Shown here: piece by piece, positions 7,774 through 10,480 of the stretch
How the letters are laid out: every line of letters begins with the position of its first letter
Numbering within the stretch: the stretch's first letter is position 1
Source of the DNA: Lysobacterales bacterium
Lineage (GTDB): Bacteria; Pseudomonadota; Gammaproteobacteria; Xanthomonadales; SZUA-36
Direction of reading: 5' to 3'
NCBI GenBank assembly: GCA_026193295.1
Contig: JAPHSB010000453.1
Span: forward strand, 1-10,480
Length of the DNA: 10,480 nt
Notes under the pieces: generated by a model
What the model was told of the DNA's origin: nothing
The model's database searches: none
The model's input: the letters and a program-made list of their open reading frames with translations, nothing else
Program-made: the position numbers and the translations under genes

Positions 7774-7940
7774 GATTCGTACCTCCTCAAGATGTCTTCG
7801 ACGCCCTGTAATGGCACTGTTTTGACACGATCGCTCATAATTATCAAGTAAATGGTCACAAGTGTTATTAACACGCACCCATCCCCACCGTAGAATCTGG
7901 TCATCCTCTCCGAAAAACCGGATGCGAAGCAGGAACACTC
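7774..7940. promoter_or_regulatory. Divergent promoter region with operator-like palindrome
   Basis: This spacer separates the divergently transcribed DUF502 gene and VOC operon and has a clearly A+T-richer core (7811-7874). It contains a perfect palindrome GTGTTA-T-TAACAC (7862-7874) and ATAATTAT (7837-7844). On the plus strand, TTGACA (7822-7827) lacks a well-spaced -10. TTATCA (7841-7846) and TTATTA (7865-7870), spaced by 18, are a weak pair in which the -10 would overlap the palindrome. That placement would suit a repressor site, but no regulator gene is in the window. AGGA (7931-7934) is the ribosome binding site for the VOC gene at 7941. Confidence 0.45.
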
Positions 7941-8825
7941 ATGACCCAAGCCAAGGACCTCGATTACACCATCCATCACCTGTGCGTCTACGACAAGGAC
8001 CCACGGCAACACATGTGGCCGTATTTGCGCTGGCATCACGGCATCACCGGTTACTTTACCGGCGATACGTTCCACATCGCCGACGAAGGCCATGCCGACT
8101 ACACCTTCCTCGGCTGCGGCGGCCGCGCCTTCCAGATCCAGTTGGAAGCGCCGCCCTACCAGTTCAAATACGAGCAGGAGTGGTACGCGAAGCACGGCAA
8201 CGGCTACAACCACATCTGCTGGATCGTCAACGACGCGCGGCAATCATACGAGCAACTGCAGGCTGACGGTGCGATTGTGATGCAGGAGTTCCAGCCATTT
8301 CCGACCTACGACGGTTTCGTCATGTCCGACCCCGAGGGACGCTGGATCGAGATCATGGAGTACACCCATGACACCTTCCGCGTGCAGGAATTCACCAACC
8401 AGCCGGCAGGCGAATGCGGCCTGCGCATGATCGGCTTCGTCGAGGTGGTCAACGATCTCGACGCGATGAGCGATTGGTACCAAAAGGCGCTGGATCTCCG
8501 CGTGCAGGAGCATTACCAAAACGGCGCCGGTGGGCAAATCCACCTGGTGGACAAATTTTACGACGCGCGCGAGCGGAACACGGTAATGGTGCTGCGCACA
8601 GCACGCGGCGACGAGGAGCGAGCGGCGATGGCCGGCAAGGGTCCTTATATCAGCGCCATTCTCTACGAGGCCAAGGATATCGAGCGCGCGTTCGCCGACG
8701 GCGAGTGGGCGGGCATGGAGGCCATCGCGGCGCCAGCCGAGGATCCCCTGACCGGTTTGAAAACGGCCAAGCTGCGCGAACCCAGCGGCAACCTGGTGGA
8801 ACTGCGCGAGGCTGCTTCGTCATGA
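7941..8825 (+). CDS. Two-domain VOC superfamily protein (glyoxalase/extradiol dioxygenase fold)
   Basis: Cytoplasmic protein of 294 residues made of two vicinal-oxygen-chelate units, about 8-145 and 160-290. In the first unit the expected metal ligands can be placed at His13 (IHHLCVYD), Glu69 (F-Q-I-Q-L-E), His91 (YNHICWIV) and Glu137 (GRWIEIMEY). In the second, the family's histidine positions read RMIGFVEVV and YISAILY without His, and only Glu287 (GNLVELRE) remains; this unit is probably structural or binds substrate. The layout recalls extradiol dioxygenases, where one half keeps the metal, though there the active site is usually in the C-terminal half. Isomerase, lyase or epimerase activity is equally possible. 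AGGA six bases upstream supports the ATG. Its stop overlaps the next start (ATGA), giving translational coupling to another VOC gene. The substrate is unknown. Confidence 0.85.
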   Translation: MTQAKDLDYTIHHLCVYDKDPRQHMWPYLRWHHGITGYFTGDTFHIADEGHADYTFLGCGGRAFQIQLEAPPYQFKYEQEWYAKHGNGYNHICWIVNDARQSYEQLQADGAIVMQEFQPFPTYDGFVMSDPEGRWIEIMEYTHDTFRVQEFTNQPAGECGLRMIGFVEVVNDLDAMSDWYQKALDLRVQEHYQNGAGGQIHLVDKFYDARERNTVMVLRTARGDEERAAMAGKGPYISAILYEAKDIERAFADGEWAGMEAIAAPAEDPLTGLKTAKLREPSGNLVELREAASS

Positions 8826-9322
8826 TCCTGGCCTTCGCCCACCCCTGCCTGGTGGTCCCAGACCTGGAGCGGGCCAGGGAATTCTACGAACGCATGTTTG
8901 GCTTCGAGGTGCTCAGCGAGGAAGGCTGGGAGGACGACAGGGACGCAGACGCCGCCACCGGGCTGACGCGATCGGCCTGCCGGGGCTACATGATGAAAGG
9001 GCACAATTGCTTCCTCGAGCTGTTCGAATTCCAGGCGCCGGACAGCGAGGCGCGCCAGCCCCGTTACCTGGATGCCCACGAACTGGGCATTCGCCACCTC
9101 GCCTTCTACGTCGATGATTGCTGGACCGAATACCAGCGTCTGCAGGATCTGGGTGGCATTGCAATGGGCGTGCCGGCCGGCGACGAGGAACACGGCTACG
9201 CGGTGTACTGCCGCGACCCCTTCGGCAACATCATCGAACTCGCGGAGATTCCGAATCAGGACGAGTGCCCAACCAGGCTGCCGGGCGTCAGCCGCTTGGC
9301 CGGGCGGGTGGAGCATGCCTGA
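8822..9322 (+). CDS. Single-domain VOC (glyoxalase-like) metalloprotein
   Basis: A 166-residue protein with one VOC domain. A complete glyoxalase-I-type metal set is visible: His7 (A-F-A-H-P-C-L-V-V), Glu66 (CFLELFEF), His92 (IRHLAFYVDD) and Glu139 (GNIIELAEI). The DPFGNIIEL ending is the usual last strand of the fold. This pattern fits a divalent-metal lyase, isomerase or epimerase such as glyoxalase I or methylmalonyl-CoA epimerase relatives; no motif selects one. The ATG at 8822 overlaps the upstream TGA. The frame stays open back to 8414, but those residues lie inside the previous gene and look like shadow sequence. The SDR gene begins three bases after its stop, so the three genes form one transcript. 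After the domain there is a short tail (about 147-166) rich in Arg, Gly and Pro. Confidence 0.87.
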   Translation: MILAFAHPCLVVPDLERAREFYERMFGFEVLSEEGWEDDRDADAATGLTRSACRGYMMKGHNCFLELFEFQAPDSEARQPRYLDAHELGIRHLAFYVDDCWTEYQRLQDLGGIAMGVPAGDEEHGYAVYCRDPFGNIIELAEIPNQDECPTRLPGVSRLAGRVEHA

Positions 9323-9325
9323 GCG

Positions 9326-10111
9326 ATGACAACATATTCCCCTGACATGTTTTCGCTGCACGGCAAGAGCGCACTCGTGACCGGCGCCGCCGGCGGCATC
9401 GGCCGGGCCGTGGCGGAGCGGTTCATAGCGGCCGGGGCCCGCGTCGTGATCACGGACATTGTCGACGGCCAGGGCGTGGCCGACGAGATCGGTGCCCGCT
9501 TCCTGCGCATGGACGTCGGTTCCGAGGACAGCGTGGCGGAGGGGCTGGACCGCGCCCACCAGGAACTGGGGCCACTGGATATCGTGGTCAACAACGCCGG
9601 GGTGGGCGATGTGGGCACGTCACTCGCTGACACACCGGCGGATGCGTTCGAGCGGATTACGCGCATCAACCAGTGGGGCGTGTTTTATGGGCTTAAACAC
9701 GCACCGGCCCACATGAATGACGGCGGATCCATAATCAATACATCCTCGCTGGCTGCGCTCATCAAAATGGCGGGTTCGGGCGCCTATTCAGCCAGCAAGG
9801 CGGCCGTGATCAGCCTGACCCGAATGGCCGCCCTGGAGCTGGGCCACAGCGGCATCCGCGTAAATGCGGTGTGCCCGGGCTATATCGATACCGCGCTGGG
9901 CAGCGGTGACGAGGGACAGATACTGAGCGAACAATTCACCGCCCTCGGCCGTAAGGGCACACCAGCCGACCTGGTAGGTGCTTTTCATTTTTTGGCCTCG
10001 GACGAAAGCAGCTACCTCACAGGCCAGGCACTGGTCGTGGACGGCGGCTGGTCCTGTGGACCGAGCCCGCAAATCCTTGAAACACTGTTGGGCTCGAAGA
10101 CTGTGGGGTAA
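9326..10111 (+). CDS. Short-chain dehydrogenase/reductase (SDR), probably NAD(H)-dependent
   Basis: Classical SDR of 261 residues that oxidises or reduces a hydroxyl/carbonyl group. The nucleotide-binding motif TGAAGGIG is at 19-26, and Asp44 at the end of the second strand (VVITD) points to NAD(H) rather than NADP(H). NNAG is at 89-92. The catalytic set is Asn115, Ser141, Tyr154 and Lys158 (Y-S-A-S-K), and the C-terminus carries the standard SSYLTGQALVVDGG block. The ATG at 9326 is three bases after the VOC stop; Met8 is an alternative start that still keeps the whole fold. A GGAG lies about 12 bases upstream, so initiation may rely on translational coupling. Together with two VOC proteins this suggests a short catabolic module acting on a hydroxy- or keto-compound. 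The substrate cannot be read from the sequence. Confidence 0.92.
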   Translation: MTTYSPDMFSLHGKSALVTGAAGGIGRAVAERFIAAGARVVITDIVDGQGVADEIGARFLRMDVGSEDSVAEGLDRAHQELGPLDIVVNNAGVGDVGTSLADTPADAFERITRINQWGVFYGLKHAPAHMNDGGSIINTSSLAALIKMAGSGAYSASKAAVISLTRMAALELGHSGIRVNAVCPGYIDTALGSGDEGQILSEQFTALGRKGTPADLVGAFHFLASDESSYLTGQALVVDGGWSCGPSPQILETLLGSKTVG

Positions 10112-10184
10112 AGATGATCGGTTGTTCACAAATGTTCAGCACAGTCACTGAAGTGCGATATACTTTGGGAAACGATTTCGCGAT

Positions 10185-10211
10185 ACATTGAACAATGTTG
10201 TAGGCACAACA
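10185..10211. promoter_or_regulatory. Adjacent inverted repeats downstream of the SDR gene
   Basis: ACATTG-AA-CAATGT (10185-10198) overlaps TGTTGT-AGGC-ACAACA (10196-10211). A related TTGTTCA (10122-10128) mirrors TGAACAA (10189-10195). TATACT (10159-10164), with TTCAGC (10135-10140) 18 bases upstream, could be a weak promoter pointing right. The stretch 10112-10207 is A+T-richer than the genes on either side. Operator, recombination scar or chance are all possible. Confidence 0.3.
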
Positions 10212-10282
10212 GCAAGAAGCTCGGCAGCTTCAACCTCGATCGCGTCATGGAGGCCATTACCAAGGGTGCGGGTGACAAGTAA
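10208..10282 (+). pseudogene. Possible gene remnant: coding-like C-terminal tail without a start
   Basis: Reading to the TAA at 10280-10282 gives 24 residues: N-S-K-K-L-G-S-F-N-L-D-R, then V-M-E-A-I-T-K-G-A-G-D-K. Third codon positions are almost all G or C (20 of 24), as in the real genes here. Upstream the same frame is open only to the TGA at 10115-10117, has A+T-rich non-coding composition and no ATG before 10247. A strong hairpin follows 37 bases after the stop, as for a genuine gene end. This could be the 3' end left after a deletion. I do not recognise the family, and a 13-residue peptide from the ATG at 10247 is an unlikely alternative. Confidence 0.35.
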
Positions 10283-10318
10283 CGGCTGCCGACCCAGCCA
10301 GTCCCGACATCCCGAATA

Positions 10319-10346
10319 CAGCGGCGGCGCTTGAGCGCCGCCGCTG
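10319..10346. terminator. Strong GC-rich hairpin, probable terminator
   Basis: CAGCGGCGGCGC (10319-10330) pairs perfectly with GCGCCGCCGCTG (10335-10346) around a TTGA loop, giving a 12-base-pair stem. It follows the VOC-VOC-SDR operon and the coding-like tail, and precedes the next gene start by 36 bases. There is no T-run after the stem on the plus strand, so factor-dependent termination or RNA 3'-end protection is as likely as classical intrinsic termination. Confidence 0.55.
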
Positions 10347-10382
10347 CTACGCACAGTCAATCGGAGTACCAGCGGAGGCAGC

Positions 10383-10480
10383 ATGGCCGCGCACACTGGA
10401 CCTGCAAATCAGAAGTCACGCCTCGGGGGGTGCCTGATCGTACTGCTGGTCGCGTCTTGTCTGCCCGTCTCTGCCGAGGC
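10383..10480 (+). CDS. Exported protein, N-terminus only (3' end outside window)
   Basis: The first 32 codons of a gene that runs off the window. The ATG at 10383 has GGAGG at 10374-10378, four bases upstream, a slightly short but credible spacing. The peptide begins with a polar, basic n-region (M-A-A-H-T-G ... K-S-R), then a hydrophobic core about residues 15-27 (L-G-G-C-L-I-V-L-L-V-A-S-C), and ends in L-P-V-S-A-E, giving a V-S-A signal peptidase I site. VAS-Cys is also close to a lipobox, so a lipoprotein is possible. The mature protein is not in the window and its function cannot be stated. Confidence 0.6.
   Translation, partial: MAAHTGPANQKSRLGGCLIVLLVASCLPVSAE

Noticed and set aside
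7822..7841. TTGACA followed by CATAAT as a sigma-70 promoter
   Set aside because: Only eight bases separate the two hexamers, far short of the 16-18 needed.
7758..8243. Minus-strand open frame crossing the divergent promoter
   Set aside because: It covers the A+T-rich promoter region and the start of the VOC gene, and ends inside DUF502 in another frame; it matches neither gene structure nor family.
8663..9559. Minus-strand open frame (298 codons) opposite the VOC and SDR genes
   Set aside because: It spans three genes on the other strand that have complete motifs and coupled starts; no supporting ribosome site or domain.
10114..10191. 25-codon open frame starting at ATG 10114
   Set aside because: No ribosome binding site, A+T-rich non-coding composition and no recognisable sequence.

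Overview
The window comes from a high-G+C bacterial chromosome. Genes are tightly packed with ATGA/GTGA stop-start overlaps, and the gabT, gabD and guanidinobutyrase proteins read as close relatives of Escherichia and Pseudomonas enzymes, so a gammaproteobacterium is most likely. The exact lineage cannot be set from this sequence. No tRNA, rRNA, CRISPR array or insertion sequence was seen.

Layout. Positions 1-5939 (+) form one tight operon: the end of an aldehyde dehydrogenase (cut by the window edge), succinate-semialdehyde dehydrogenase (gabD), 4-aminobutyrate aminotransferase (gabT) and a divergent IlvD/Edd-family dehydratase. A hairpin-rich spacer (5940-6086) separates it from a convergent (-) guanidinobutyrase/agmatinase-type ureohydrolase (6087-7040). 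Upstream of that on the same strand is a two-helix DUF502 membrane protein (7177-7773). A 167-bp A+T-richer divergent promoter region (7774-7940) then leads into a second (+) operon: a two-domain VOC protein, a single-domain VOC protein and a short-chain dehydrogenase (7941-10111). The last 370 bases hold short inverted repeats, a coding-like tail that may be a gene remnant, a very strong GC hairpin, and the start of an exported protein cut by the window end.

How the genes fit together. The ureohydrolase would release 4-aminobutyrate (GABA) and urea from 4-guanidinobutyrate. GabT would convert GABA to succinate semialdehyde, and GabD would oxidise that to succinate. The window therefore holds a complete guanidinobutyrate-to-succinate route, with the first step on the opposite strand. 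The leading aldehyde dehydrogenase could supply an acid to this route, or serve a different amine; its substrate is not fixed by the sequence.

The most unusual gene is the dehydratase. It is translationally coupled to gabT but lacks the Lys of the CDK motif that is carbamylated and binds metal in characterised family members (CDD here). It also has a changed, His-rich segment where the family's DG acidic motif sits. The VOC-VOC-SDR operon looks like a small catabolic module of unknown substrate.
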